From positions 1 through 64,000 of the forward strand of contig NZ_JQKD01000019.1 in assembly GCF_000745855.1 (NCBI RefSeq): DNA of 64,000 nucleotides. The letters run 5' to 3'. Positions 25,642-33,795 of the stretch are shown in pieces. The position numbers and the translations under genes are program-made. The number at the start of each line of letters is the position of its first letter. The first letter of the stretch is position 1. This DNA is from Xenophilus azovorans DSM 13620. Its GTDB lineage: Bacteria > Pseudomonadota > Gammaproteobacteria > Burkholderiales > Burkholderiaceae_C. The notes beneath the pieces are model-generated. The model was not told the origin of the DNA and made no database searches. It saw only the letters and a program-made list of their open reading frames with translations.

Positions 25642-26892
25642 TCAGTCCCCGGCCTGCACGTGCAGCGGCCCGTAGGAACGCATCATGAAGCCATGGAATG
25701 CCGGCCGTTCGCCGGGCGCCAGGCGCAGCAGGGGAAAGCGTTCCAGCAGTTCCTGGATGCCCTCGACCAGTTCGGTGCGGGCCAGCGTCGCGCCCGGGCA
25801 GGTGCGCGGTCCGGTGAGAAACGCCAGGTGGTTGCGCGGCTGCTTGCGTTCCATGTCCACCGCGTGCGGGCAGCCGAAGGCCTGGGGATCGCGGTTGGCC
25901 GCCATCAGGATCACCACGACCATGTCGCCCTTGGCGATCTTCACACCCGCCAGCTCGGTGTCGGCAGTGACGCGGCGCGAGCGGAACTGCACGGTGCCAT
26001 TCAGCCGCAGTGCCTCCTCGACGAAGCGCTCCACCGCCGGGCGGCCGCCGTCGCGCACCTTCTGCATGAGCGCGTCATCGGTCAGCAGCATGTGCAGCGC
26101 GTTGGCCAGGGCGTGGGTGGTGGTGTCGATGCCGGCGAACAGCAGGCGGCGGCAGGCGTCCAGCGTGTCAACCTCGTTCCAGTCCGGGAAGATGGCGGGT
26201 CCGCCCGCCCAGAGGCGGCTGATCATGTCCTCGCCGGCGCTGCCGCGGCGCTCGCGCACGATCGGACGCAGGATTTCGTCGAGTTCCTGGGCGGCCTGGA
26301 CCGCGCGGTCGGTCAAGGCCTTCGTCTCCTCGGAGACTTCGCCTTCCAGCTTGAGCGCGCTGGCCAGGCTGGCGAAGGCGGCGATATCGTCGTTCAGCCG
26401 CTTCAGCTGCGTCAGGAAGGCCTCGTCCTTCCGTGGCAGGTCCAGAAGCCTCGCGAACACGCGCACCGGCAGGTGGACGATGTAGTCCTGCACCAGGTCG
26501 AATTCTGCGCGCCCTTCCAGCTGTGCCAGCAGTGCCTGGATCGCAGGCTCGACCGCCGTAGGCCGGTAGCGGCTGACCCATTGCGGCGACAGCAGGTCGC
26601 GAACCCACCAGCGGTGCATCTCGCGGTGCTTTTCGCCGTGCAGGAAGAAGAAGGAGCGCGGGTTCTCGCCACGGATCCTGGCGTAGGCGCTGCCCGCCTG
26701 CATGGTGGAGAAAGGATGCATGAACAGCGCATCGTCCTGCAGCACCTGGCGTGCGGCGTCGTTGCCGACGACGAGGTAGGCCTTCATGCGCGGGTCCCAC
26801 ACGACGTTGCCCTGCTCGCGCACCCGCTCGTAGAAGGAGTAGGGCTCCGTGTTTTCGGTGTCGAGGAAGGACTCGACGATGGTGGCGGTCAT
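25642..26892 (-). CDS. cytochrome P450 (soluble bacterial, class I)
   Basis: A 416-residue P450 monooxygenase. The heme-ligand loop FLTGPRTCPG places the thiolate at Cys365. The I-helix oxygen-activation segment is LLFAGIDTTTHAL, and the K-helix ExxR is EEALRLNG. No membrane anchor is seen, so it is cytoplasmic and needs a ferredoxin and reductase, which are encoded at 20599-22145. The start at 26892 (MTATIVESF) is well placed; the longer upstream frame is antisense to a LysR gene. It diverges from that LysR gene and leads a P450-CMD-Bug operon. The substrate is unknown; terpenoid, aromatic acid or fatty acid are all possible. Confidence 0.94.
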   Translation of the reverse strand: MTATIVESFLDTENTEPYSFYERVREQGNVVWDPRMKAYLVVGNDAARQVLQDDALFMHPFSTMQAGSAYARIRGENPRSFFFLHGEKHREMHRWWVRDLLSPQWVSRYRPTAVEPAIQALLAQLEGRAEFDLVQDYIVHLPVRVFARLLDLPRKDEAFLTQLKRLNDDIAAFASLASALKLEGEVSEETKALTDRAVQAAQELDEILRPIVRERRGSAGEDMISRLWAGGPAIFPDWNEVDTLDACRRLLFAGIDTTTHALANALHMLLTDDALMQKVRDGGRPAVERFVEEALRLNGTVQFRSRRVTADTELAGVKIAKGDMVVVILMAANRDPQAFGCPHAVDMERKQPRNHLAFLTGPRTCPGATLARTELVEGIQELLERFPLLRLAPGERPAFHGFMMRSYGPLHVQAGD

Positions 26893-26987
26893 GGTGCTCT
26901 CCGCGCCGGGGCGGCGCCTTGCTGTCAAAGCGAGGCAGCTTAGGCCAGGCGAGCGCAAAGAACCATGGCAGGGGCCGATGAACATCG

Positions 26988-27002
26988 TTGCAGGCCGTGC
27001 AA
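26988..27002. promoter_or_regulatory. TTGC-N7-GCAA LysR-type box, copy 2
   Basis: TTGC (26988-26991) and GCAA (26999-27002) lie in the P450/LysR divergent region, 32 bases before the LysR start. That is the usual autoregulatory position for a LysR protein. Confidence 0.55.
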
Positions 27003-27033
27003 AATGAGCCCCCCTCTCGCGAAACACCCATCC

Positions 27034-27963
27034 ATGGACACTTTGCAGCAAATGCGCATCTTCGTTCTCTCGGTGCGCTCCGGCAGCTTCTCGGAAGCCG
27101 GAAGGCAGATGGACCTGTCGCCGGCCTCGGTGTCCCGCTACGTGCAGGCGCTGGAAGAGCGCTTCGGTGCACGCCTGCTCAATCGCTCCAGCCGCCGGCT
27201 GTCGCTGACGCATGCCGGAGAAGTGCTGCTGGAACGCGCCAGCCGCGTGCTGCAGGAGTACGACGAGATCGAGCCGGCCGTCGGCGACGTCGGCAAGGGC
27301 CTGCAGGGGCGGCTGCACGTGCACTCGCGCGAGTTCGTCGGCCACCACCTGATCGTGCCGCTGGTCAGCAAGTTCCTCGAGCAGCATCCGGACGTCGACC
27401 TGGTGCTCACGCTCGCCGACCGTCCGCTGGACCTGATCGAGAACAACATCGACGTTTCCATCCGCACGGAGCGCAGCGGCGAGATGGAGCACCTGTCGCT
27501 GGTGATGCGCAAGCTGGCGTCGTGGCGCCGCGTGCTGTGCGCCAGCCCCACGTACCTGGAGCGCAAGGGGGTGCCGGCGGCGCCGCAGGACCTGGAACAC
27601 CACGACTGCCTCACCTACCAGTTCCACCAGGCGGCGCCGGTCTGGCATTTCCGGCGGGGCCGGGACGAGGAGCAGGTGAAGGTGCGCAGCCGCGTGCAGT
27701 CGTCCAGCGGCGAGGCGCTGCGGCAGCTGGCCCTGCAGGGCCACGGGGTGGTGCTGATGCCTCAGTGGTCGGTGGCCGCGGACATCGCGGCAGGCCGGCT
27801 GGCGGCGCTGATGGACGACTACGACACCACCCCCACCAACGCGCCTTTCCAGCACAACGTGTTCGCGGTCTACCAGCGGGCGCGGCATCAGTCGCCCAAG
27901 CTCAAGGCCTTCCTGCAGATCCTGGTGGCGGCGATGGCCGAGGCGGGCGGTCCACTCGCCTGA
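27034..27963 (+). CDS. LysR-family regulator, likely master of the P450 region
   Basis: A 309-residue LysR protein. The HTH reads MDTLQQMRIFVLSVRSGSF, then MDLSPASVSRYVQALEERF; the effector domain begins near residue 90. The start at 27034 is chosen by homology over a 23-codon extension. It is divergent from the P450 gene and directly upstream of the Bug-ThDP-CoxG operon. T-N11-A boxes of identical TTGC-N7-GCAA form occur beside this gene, before the Bug gene and between reductase and bicupin. That makes it the best candidate to control all four transcription units. Direct evidence of binding is lacking. Confidence 0.92.
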   Translation: MDTLQQMRIFVLSVRSGSFSEAGRQMDLSPASVSRYVQALEERFGARLLNRSSRRLSLTHAGEVLLERASRVLQEYDEIEPAVGDVGKGLQGRLHVHSREFVGHHLIVPLVSKFLEQHPDVDLVLTLADRPLDLIENNIDVSIRTERSGEMEHLSLVMRKLASWRRVLCASPTYLERKGVPAAPQDLEHHDCLTYQFHQAAPVWHFRRGRDEEQVKVRSRVQSSSGEALRQLALQGHGVVLMPQWSVAADIAAGRLAALMDDYDTTPTNAPFQHNVFAVYQRARHQSPKLKAFLQILVAAMAEAGGPLA

Positions 27964-27985
27964 GGCAGCCGCCGAGCCGGCATCT

Positions 27986-28000
27986 TTGCTGGTTGCGCAA
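27986..28000. promoter_or_regulatory. TTGC-N7-GCAA LysR-type box, copy 3
   Basis: TTGC (27986-27989) and GCAA (27997-28000), extended to TTTGC...GCAAA, lie between the LysR stop and the Bug start at 28076. The spacer GTTGC half matches copy 1. The position suits activation of the Bug-ThDP-CoxG operon. Confidence 0.55.
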
Positions 28001-28075
28001 ACCACCTGCTCGGGCCATGTTCTGGTCGCGCCCGGACGGCGCCACTACGATGCCACGGCAGGAGACAAGAAAACC

Positions 28076-29044
28076 ATGAGACTGAAGTGCGTCGCTGCAG
28101 CGCTCGCGCTGCTGGCTTTGTGCTGTGGCGCATTCGCGCAGGGCGCCGCCGACAAGACCATCCGCATCATCGTCGGCTATCCGGCCGGCGGACCGGGCGA
28201 CATCATGGCCCGGCAGGTTGCCGTGGACATGACGCAGATCCTCAAGCAGCCGGTGATCGTGGACAACAAGAGCGGCGCCAGCGGCAACATCGCCGCGGAC
28301 TACGTTGCGCAGAGCGCGCCGGACGGCAACACGCTGCTGTTCGCGGCCCACACGCACCTGGTGAACCCGATCCTGATGGACAAGGTGCGCTACGACCCGA
28401 TCAAGGACTTCACGCCCGTGAGCCTGGTCTCGAACTTCCCGGCTGTGCTGTTGACCGGTCCGCAATCCCCATACAGCTCGGTGGCGGACGTGGTGAAGGC
28501 GGCCAGGGAGTCGCCCGGCAAGCTGAGCTACGCGTCGGCCGGCATCGGCTCGTCGGGGCATCTGGGCGGCGCGCTCTTCGAGACGCTGTCGGGCACCCGC
28601 ATGCAGCACGTGCCCTTCCGGGGCAACTCGCTGGCAATCGTCGACGTGATCGGCGGCCGGGTCGATTTCATGTTCATCCCCATGGCGGGCGTGGCGCAGA
28701 TGGCGGCGCAGAAGCAGGTGAAGGTGCTGGCGGTGGGAATGGCCAGCCGCCATCCGGATTTCGTGGGCGTGCCGACCATGGTCGAGGCCGGCTATCCGGC
28801 TTTCGTCGACACCGTGGCGTGGATGGGCATCCTGGCGCCGGCGCACACGCCGCCGGCCATCGTGGAGCGGCTGCAGAATGCGATTCACCAGTCGCTCAAC
28901 ACGCCGCAGACGCGCGACCGCGTCCGCGAGCTCGGCGCGGTGGCCGTGCCGGACTCCTCGGCCGAGTTCCGCGAGTTCCTGGAAAAAGACACCCTCCGCT
29001 GGTCCCGCCTGATCGAGGTCGCCGGCGTCAAGAACAAGCAGTAG
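28076..29044 (+). CDS. Bug-family periplasmic solute-binding protein
   Basis: A 322-residue Bug receptor with a signal peptide ending AFAQG and the ligand loop GYPAGGPGDIMARQVA. It is a close paralogue of the Bug protein at 19597-20568. Both genes lie behind a TTGC-N7-GCAA site, suggesting one ligand class taken up under one regulator. The ATG follows GGAGA. It is the first gene of an operon with the ThDP enzyme (12-base gap) and the CoxG-like gene. Confidence 0.92.
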   Translation: MRLKCVAAALALLALCCGAFAQGAADKTIRIIVGYPAGGPGDIMARQVAVDMTQILKQPVIVDNKSGASGNIAADYVAQSAPDGNTLLFAAHTHLVNPILMDKVRYDPIKDFTPVSLVSNFPAVLLTGPQSPYSSVADVVKAARESPGKLSYASAGIGSSGHLGGALFETLSGTRMQHVPFRGNSLAIVDVIGGRVDFMFIPMAGVAQMAAQKQVKVLAVGMASRHPDFVGVPTMVEAGYPAFVDTVAWMGILAPAHTPPAIVERLQNAIHQSLNTPQTRDRVRELGAVAVPDSSAEFREFLEKDTLRWSRLIEVAGVKNKQ

Positions 29045-29056
29045 GAAAGGCGAAAG

Positions 29057-30745
29057 ATGCACATCGGCGAAGCGATCGCGGACGCGCTGGCCACGGAGGC
29101 CGACGGGCCGATCTTCGGGCTCATGGGAGATGCCAACATGCCCGTGTGGGGCGCGCTGGTCAAGGCGGGGCGTTCGCGGCTGGTGCCGGCGCGACATGAC
29201 GGCGCGGCCGTGCTGATGGCCGATGGCTATGCGAAGGCGTCCGGGAAGCTGGCCGTGGCCACCGTCACCTGCGGACCTGGACTCGCGAACTGCGCCAATG
29301 CGCTGCTCACCGCCGCGCGCGCGGAGACGCCCCTGGTGGTGTTCACCGGCGAAACCGAGCCGCACGGCAAGGGCGCCACGCAATACCTCGACCAGCGCCG
29401 CTTCGCGCAAGCCTGCGACGCGCACTACCATCCGCTCGACCGGCTCGACAGCCTGGCCGAGGACGTCGCCGAAGGCTTCTATCTGGCGCGCACCCGCTCG
29501 CAGCCGGTGATCCTCAACCTGCCGGCGCAGCACTGGGAGGCGACGCTGCAATTCCCCTGGGACTACCGGCCTTCGGGTGAATTCCTGCCTCCGCACGCGC
29601 CCGCGCCACGGCGGGAACTGCTGGAAGACCTGGCGCGGCAACTCGCCGCGGCGAAGCGTCCGGTGCTCGTTGCCGGCCGGGGCGCGCTGCAGGCCGGTGT
29701 GCGCGAACAGCTCGAGCGACTCGGCGACCAGGTCGGCGCGCTGCTCGCCACTTCGCTGCTGGCCAAGGGTTTCTTCGACGGTCATCCCTACGACGTGGGC
29801 ATCGCCGGTTCCTTCAGCGGCGCACCGACGGAGCGCCTGCTGGCCGAGGCCGACTTCGTGCTCGGCGTCGGCGCCTCGCTCAACTTCTTCACCACCGAAG
29901 GAGGCCTGCTGTTCCCGCAGGCGCGCATCGCGCGCATCGACAGCAAGCCGCATCCCGCGGCGATCGGCGTTGCGCCGGGCTTTTACTTGCAGGGCGACGC
30001 GGCGCAGACCGTCGGTGAACTCGCAGGGGCGTTGGAGCGGCTGAAGGCCGGCAACACCGGGTTCCGCACGCCGGCGACGCAGGAGGTGCTGAAGTCCCCG
30101 CCGGCGCGCTTCGAGCGTCCGGACGATGGCCTCGATCCGCGCGCCTTGATGGATGCGCTGGGGCGGGGCCTGCCTGCGCAGGCGCAGGTGGTGATCGGCG
30201 CCGGGCACTTCTGGGCCTGGCCTTCTTCCTATCTCGCGCTGCCTCCCGGCGGGCGCTTCCATCACACGGCTGCCTTCGGCAGCATCGGTCTGGGCCTGGC
30301 GCAAGGCATCGGCGCCGCGATCGCCTGCCCCGAGCGCATGACGGTGGTCGTCGAAGGTGACGGCGGCCTGCTGCAGGCAATCCAGGAACTGCATGCGGCC
30401 GCGGAGCTCCAGCTGCCGATCGTCATCCTGGTGATGAACGACTCGGCCTTCGGCGCGGACGTGCTGAAGATGCGCTGGAAGGGCCGCGACCCGCAAGGGG
30501 CCAGCTGGCAATCGCCCGACTTCGTCGCGCTGGCGCGCGGCTTCGGCGGCGAGGGCGTGAGGCTGGACAAGGAAGAAGACCTGGTCGGCGCCCTGGCCCA
30601 GGCCAGCGCCCACCGGGGTCCTTTCGTCATCGACGCCCGCGTGTCGCCGACCACCGTCAACGACTCCTACGCTAAGCTCTACCAAGGCCGGGAGAACCGC
30701 GCGCCGCTGCTGCGCCCGCCGGCCGGCTCGGCCTGGAAACGCTAG
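29057..30745 (+). CDS. thiamine-diphosphate-dependent enzyme, acetolactate-synthase-like
   Basis: A 562-residue ThDP enzyme with the usual PYR, central and PP domains. The PP motif is GDGGLLQAIQ...MNDSAFGAD (GDG-x-N). In the PYR domain the segment that normally reads RHE-x-x-A, whose glutamate activates the cofactor, reads RHDGAAVLMADGYA. The key acid is therefore aspartate. The family includes acetolactate synthase, benzoylformate decarboxylase, oxalyl-CoA decarboxylase and C-C ligases; residue patterns do not settle which. It starts 12 bases after the Bug gene and overlaps the CoxG-like start by one base. A decarboxylase or carboligase for a 2-keto acid from the P450 pathway is plausible. 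Confidence 0.88.
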   Translation: MHIGEAIADALATEADGPIFGLMGDANMPVWGALVKAGRSRLVPARHDGAAVLMADGYAKASGKLAVATVTCGPGLANCANALLTAARAETPLVVFTGETEPHGKGATQYLDQRRFAQACDAHYHPLDRLDSLAEDVAEGFYLARTRSQPVILNLPAQHWEATLQFPWDYRPSGEFLPPHAPAPRRELLEDLARQLAAAKRPVLVAGRGALQAGVREQLERLGDQVGALLATSLLAKGFFDGHPYDVGIAGSFSGAPTERLLAEADFVLGVGASLNFFTTEGGLLFPQARIARIDSKPHPAAIGVAPGFYLQGDAAQTVGELAGALERLKAGNTGFRTPATQEVLKSPPARFERPDDGLDPRALMDALGRGLPAQAQVVIGAGHFWAWPSSYLALPPGGRFHHTAAFGSIGLGLAQGIGAAIACPERMTVVVEGDGGLLQAIQELHAAAELQLPIVILVMNDSAFGADVLKMRWKGRDPQGASWQSPDFVALARGFGGEGVRLDKEEDLVGALAQASAHRGPFVIDARVSPTTVNDSYAKLYQGRENRAPLLRPPAGSAWKR

Positions 30746-31335
30746 TGCGCTTCGAGAACCATTTCGAGGTCGCCGGGCCACCGGCCGAAGTCATCGCGGT
30801 GTTCGCCGACGTTCCATTGGTCGCGAGCTTCCTGCCCGGCGCCGCGGTCGGCGAGCGCGCGGCCGATGGGAGCTATCCAGGAACGCTGACGGTCGCCTTC
30901 GGCCCCAAGCGGCTGGTGTTCAGGGGCACGCTGACCAACGAGGTCGATGCAGCCGCCTTTTCCGGCCAGCTGGGAGGGACCGCGGCTGCCGACGTTCGCG
31001 GCGCCCGTATGGCGGTCAAGATGGAATACCGCCTGAGTCCCCTCGAACGCGCCGGCGCTCCCGGCACCCGGGTGGATTTCATCTCGGAGGCGCAATTGAC
31101 GGGAGTGCTGGCGGAATTCGCCAACACAGGAGGCGTCGCGGTCACGGACGCCATCCTGCAGGAATTCGCCCATCGCTTCAGCGCGCACGTCGCGGCGGAC
31201 CAGCCGCAGGCCGTGGACGCGCAGCCGGCGGCGCTCTCGGTGGCGAAGCTCGGCTCGCACATCGCGTTGGCGAAGCTGCGCGGCATGGCCGCCCGGCTCG
31301 CGTGTGCGTGGCGCAAGCTGATGGCGCGGCGGTAG
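30745..31335 (+). CDS. CoxG-like SRPBCC-domain protein
   Basis: A 196-residue protein whose first 150 residues match the SRPBCC/CoxG hydrophobic-pocket fold: MRFENHFEVAGPPAEVIAVFADVPLVASFLPGA, then the repeating VxFGPKRLVFRGTL and MAVKMEYRL strands. It begins with GTG and shares one base with the preceding stop (TAGTG), implying coupling. CoxG proteins accompany molybdenum hydroxylases or bind hydrophobic ligands. No molybdenum hydroxylase subunits lie in this window, so a ligand-binding or chaperone role for the ThDP pathway is more likely. The final 40 residues are basic and alanine-rich. Confidence 0.8.
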   Translation: MRFENHFEVAGPPAEVIAVFADVPLVASFLPGAAVGERAADGSYPGTLTVAFGPKRLVFRGTLTNEVDAAAFSGQLGGTAAADVRGARMAVKMEYRLSPLERAGAPGTRVDFISEAQLTGVLAEFANTGGVAVTDAILQEFAHRFSAHVAADQPQAVDAQPAALSVAKLGSHIALAKLRGMAARLACAWRKLMARR

Positions 31336-31350
31336 GCAGGAAGCCCCGCG

Positions 31351-31374
31351 CGCCCGGCCCTCCTGAACCGGGCG
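31351..31374. terminator. hairpin between converging genes, possible bidirectional terminator
   Basis: CGCCCGG (31351-31357) and CCGGGCG (31368-31374) form a perfect 7-bp stem with a ten-base loop, placed exactly between the CoxG-like and SnoaL-like genes that converge here. No T-run follows on either strand. Confidence 0.4.
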
Positions 31375-31815
31375 TCATGCCTTGTCGGAGAAGATCACCG
31401 TCGCGTGCCGCTTCCGGATGTACCAGCGGCCCTGCAGCCGCAGGTATTCGTCGCGGTAGTCCACCACCATCTCCGGCTGTGCCAGCGGCACCGGCAGCTT
31501 TCCCTGGAAGTTCCGCTCACGGTAGACCGTGGTGTAGCTCAGGCCGTGCGCGTGGTCGGCGTCGATCGGCTCGATGTAGATGGAGCCGACCACGTGGCGC
31601 GTGAACGCCTGCGCCGGCCGCGCGTCCATGAAGCTGAAGATCTCGTCGCGGCCCCGCATGTGCATGCCGGGACGGATCCATTCCCCGTCGGGCGCGAACA
31701 GTTCCGCGAACGCGCGGTGCTCCCGCTGGTCGGCCAGGTGCCCGTAGTGGGCCACCAGCATGGCGCAGGCGGTCTGGATGCGCACCTTCGCGTCTTCGTC
31801 GAGTACTGTCGTCAT
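31375..31815 (-). CDS. SnoaL-like domain protein
   Basis: A 146-residue NTF2-like protein: AHYGHLADQREHRAFAELFAPDGEW, RGRDEIFSFMDAR, and the closing strands YTTVYRERNF, MVVDYRDEYLRLQGRWYIRKR. The HLADQREH helix start and the late arginine/histidine resemble the ring-hydroxylating-dioxygenase small-subunit-like and dehydratase-like SnoaL proteins, but no large subunit is nearby. It is the last gene of a five-gene operon; TGATG overlaps it with the SMP-30 gene. A possible role is isomerising or dehydrating the product of the lactonase. Confidence 0.8.
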   Translation of the reverse strand: MTTVLDEDAKVRIQTACAMLVAHYGHLADQREHRAFAELFAPDGEWIRPGMHMRGRDEIFSFMDARPAQAFTRHVVGSIYIEPIDADHAHGLSYTTVYRERNFQGKLPVPLAQPEMVVDYRDEYLRLQGRWYIRKRHATVIFSDKA

Positions 31816-32804
31816 CACTGGATCTCCGTCTGAATGGCCTTGTTTGATTTCTCGCCGGCCCACCGGGATTCGTGCAGTTGCAGGCCGGGACGGGCCCATC
31901 GGCGCTTGACCAGCTTGCCGGTGTGGGAGCAGGTGATCCAGGCCGTCTGCAGGTCCGCGTCGCCGAAGCACAGGTTCGTGCAGTGGGTGTCGCCCACGTT
32001 CATTCGCGGCTGCTCCACCAGCTCTCCCTGCGGCGAGACCACGCTGATCGCGCCGATGTCCAGCGTGCCGATGCAGATGTTTCCGCCGGCCTCGATCTTC
32101 AGCGAGTCGAAGCGGGTGAACGAGGGCGCGGTGTAGACCAGCCGGCCGCCGTGCGGCGCCACGTGCCAGGGCAGCATCTCGAGATCGCCCGGCGCTTTCA
32201 CCGGCCAGGCCCACAGGCGCGCGGTCTCCGTCTCCACCCCGTACAAGGTCTTGCCGTCGGGCGACAGGCCGATGCCGTTGGGGATCGACATCGGGTGGAT
32301 GATCTCGCGGATCATGCTGCCGTCGGCCTTGGCGTAGAACACGCTGCCGCGGTCCATGGCGCGGCCGCGCAGCTTGCCCGGATCGGTGAAGTAGAAGCCG
32401 CCATGGGCGTCGAACACCAGGTCGTTGGGTCCGCGCAGGCCCTGGCCGTCGCAGCGGTCGTAGAGGGTTTCGAAGCGGCCCGTCGCCAAGTCCACGCGCT
32501 GGATCGAGCCGGTCACGTAGTCCTCGGCGGTGCCGGCGGTGATGAGCCGGCCGTCCCGCACCGCCCAGCCGAAGCCGCCGTTGTTGCAGACGTAGACGGC
32601 GCCGCCGGGGCCCAGCGCGGCGCCATTCGGGCCGCCGCCCAGCTGCGCCACGACACGCCGCTTGCCATCGCGCTCGATGGCGGTGAGCGTGCGCGCCTTG
32701 ATCTCCACGCACAGCACCGTGCCATCCGGCAACCATACGGGGCCCTCGGGAAACTCGAGGCCCTCGGCGACGATTTCCGCCGGTTCCGTGGTCGGCGCGC
32801 TCAT
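31815..32804 (-). CDS. SMP-30/gluconolactonase-like lactonase
   Basis: A 329-residue six-bladed beta-propeller hydrolase. Likely metal ligands are in LEFPEGPVW, RGPNDLVFD, SIPNGIGLSPDGKTLY and RFDSLKIEAGGN, matching the Glu/Asn/Asn/Asp set of SMP-30. It opens lactones or hydrolyses related esters in the presence of Ca2+ or Zn2+. It lies between a Bug gene (ATGA overlap at its start) and the SnoaL-like gene (TGATG at its end). A second SMP-30 gene with similar architecture occurs at 60427-61359, also near a Bug gene. Confidence 0.9.
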   Translation of the reverse strand: MSAPTTEPAEIVAEGLEFPEGPVWLPDGTVLCVEIKARTLTAIERDGKRRVVAQLGGGPNGAALGPGGAVYVCNNGGFGWAVRDGRLITAGTAEDYVTGSIQRVDLATGRFETLYDRCDGQGLRGPNDLVFDAHGGFYFTDPGKLRGRAMDRGSVFYAKADGSMIREIIHPMSIPNGIGLSPDGKTLYGVETETARLWAWPVKAPGDLEMLPWHVAPHGGRLVYTAPSFTRFDSLKIEAGGNICIGTLDIGAISVVSPQGELVEQPRMNVGDTHCTNLCFGDADLQTAWITCSHTGKLVKRRWARPGLQLHESRWAGEKSNKAIQTEIQ

Positions 32805-33772
32805 TCCGATTTCACCCCGCTGGCGGTGACCATCTCACCCCAGCGCTGAAGGTCGGCGGCGAGCTTCTCGCGCAGTTCGTCGGGCGTGCTCGTCACGACT
32901 TCCAGCGCCGCGCCCGAGAGGCTCTCGCGGATGGCGGGCTCTGCCGCGCTGTCGCGGCAGGCCTTGCCGATCTGCGCGACCACCGCCGGGTCCAACCCGG
33001 CAGGCCCGAACATCGCGAACCAGGAGCCCAGGTCGAAGCCGCGCGCGCCCTGTTCGATGAGCGTAGGCACTTGAGGGAACAGCGACAGGCGCTGCGCACC
33101 GGCCACGCCGATCAGCTTCAGCTTGCCCGCGCGCACGTGGGGGATCGCGTTGGCGACGCCCGTCAGCGCGAGCTGCGTGTCGCCCGCGAGCGCCGCCTGC
33201 GTCGCCGAAGCCGAGCCTTTGTAGGGGACGTGGGTCATGTTCACGCCGATCAGCTGCTTGAGGTACTCGCCGCCGATGTGCGGGATCGTCGCCTGGCCGT
33301 CGGTGGCGAAATTGAGCTTGCCCGGGTTCGCCTTGGACCAGTCGACCAGCTCGCTCAGGTTGTTGGCGGGCAGGTTGGCGTTGGCGAACAGCGCGACCGG
33401 CGCGAGCGCCATCATGCACACGGGCGCGAAACTCTTCTGCACGTCGTAGCGCACGTTCTTCATCAGGTGCGGATTGACGGCAAAGTTGCCGGCGGTGCCG
33501 ACCACGAAGGTATAGCCGTCGGCGGGCGCGCTGGCCGCGGCCTCGAGGCCGATCGCGCCGCCGGCGCCGCCGCGGTTCTCCACCACGATCGCCTGGTTCA
33601 GGCGCTTGCCCATCGACTGCGCGAAGGCGCGGCTCGCCAGGTCGGTGGCGCCGCCTGCGGGGTAGGGCACGACGATCCGGATCGGCTTCGATGGCCACGC
33701 TTGCGCGCTCGCGCCTGCCGGCGCCAGCGCCGCAGCCAGCAGCAGCGCCGCGGACAGAAAAGTGTTCTTCAT
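32801..33772 (-). CDS. Bug-family periplasmic solute-binding protein
   Basis: A 323-residue Bug receptor with a signal peptide ending ASAQA and the loop PYPAGGATDLASRAFA. The start at 33772 (MKNTFLS) is preferred over an ATG four codons upstream because GGAGA precedes it properly. It follows the RidA gene by 23 bases and overlaps the SMP-30 start by four. Its position in an operon with an aminotransferase and lactonase suggests it senses or delivers their substrate. Confidence 0.92.
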   Translation of the reverse strand: MKNTFLSAALLLAAALAPAGASAQAWPSKPIRIVVPYPAGGATDLASRAFAQSMGKRLNQAIVVENRGGAGGAIGLEAAASAPADGYTFVVGTAGNFAVNPHLMKNVRYDVQKSFAPVCMMALAPVALFANANLPANNLSELVDWSKANPGKLNFATDGQATIPHIGGEYLKQLIGVNMTHVPYKGSASATQAALAGDTQLALTGVANAIPHVRAGKLKLIGVAGAQRLSLFPQVPTLIEQGARGFDLGSWFAMFGPAGLDPAVVAQIGKACRDSAAEPAIRESLSGAALEVVTSTPDELREKLAADLQRWGEMVTASGVKSE

Positions 33773-33795
33773 GCTTGTCTCCATGTGCTGTCTTT

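Noticed and set aside
27902-30781. Minus-strand open frame of 959 codons
   Set aside because: Shadow of the Bug, ThDP and LysR genes on the plus strand; no protein motif and implausible composition.
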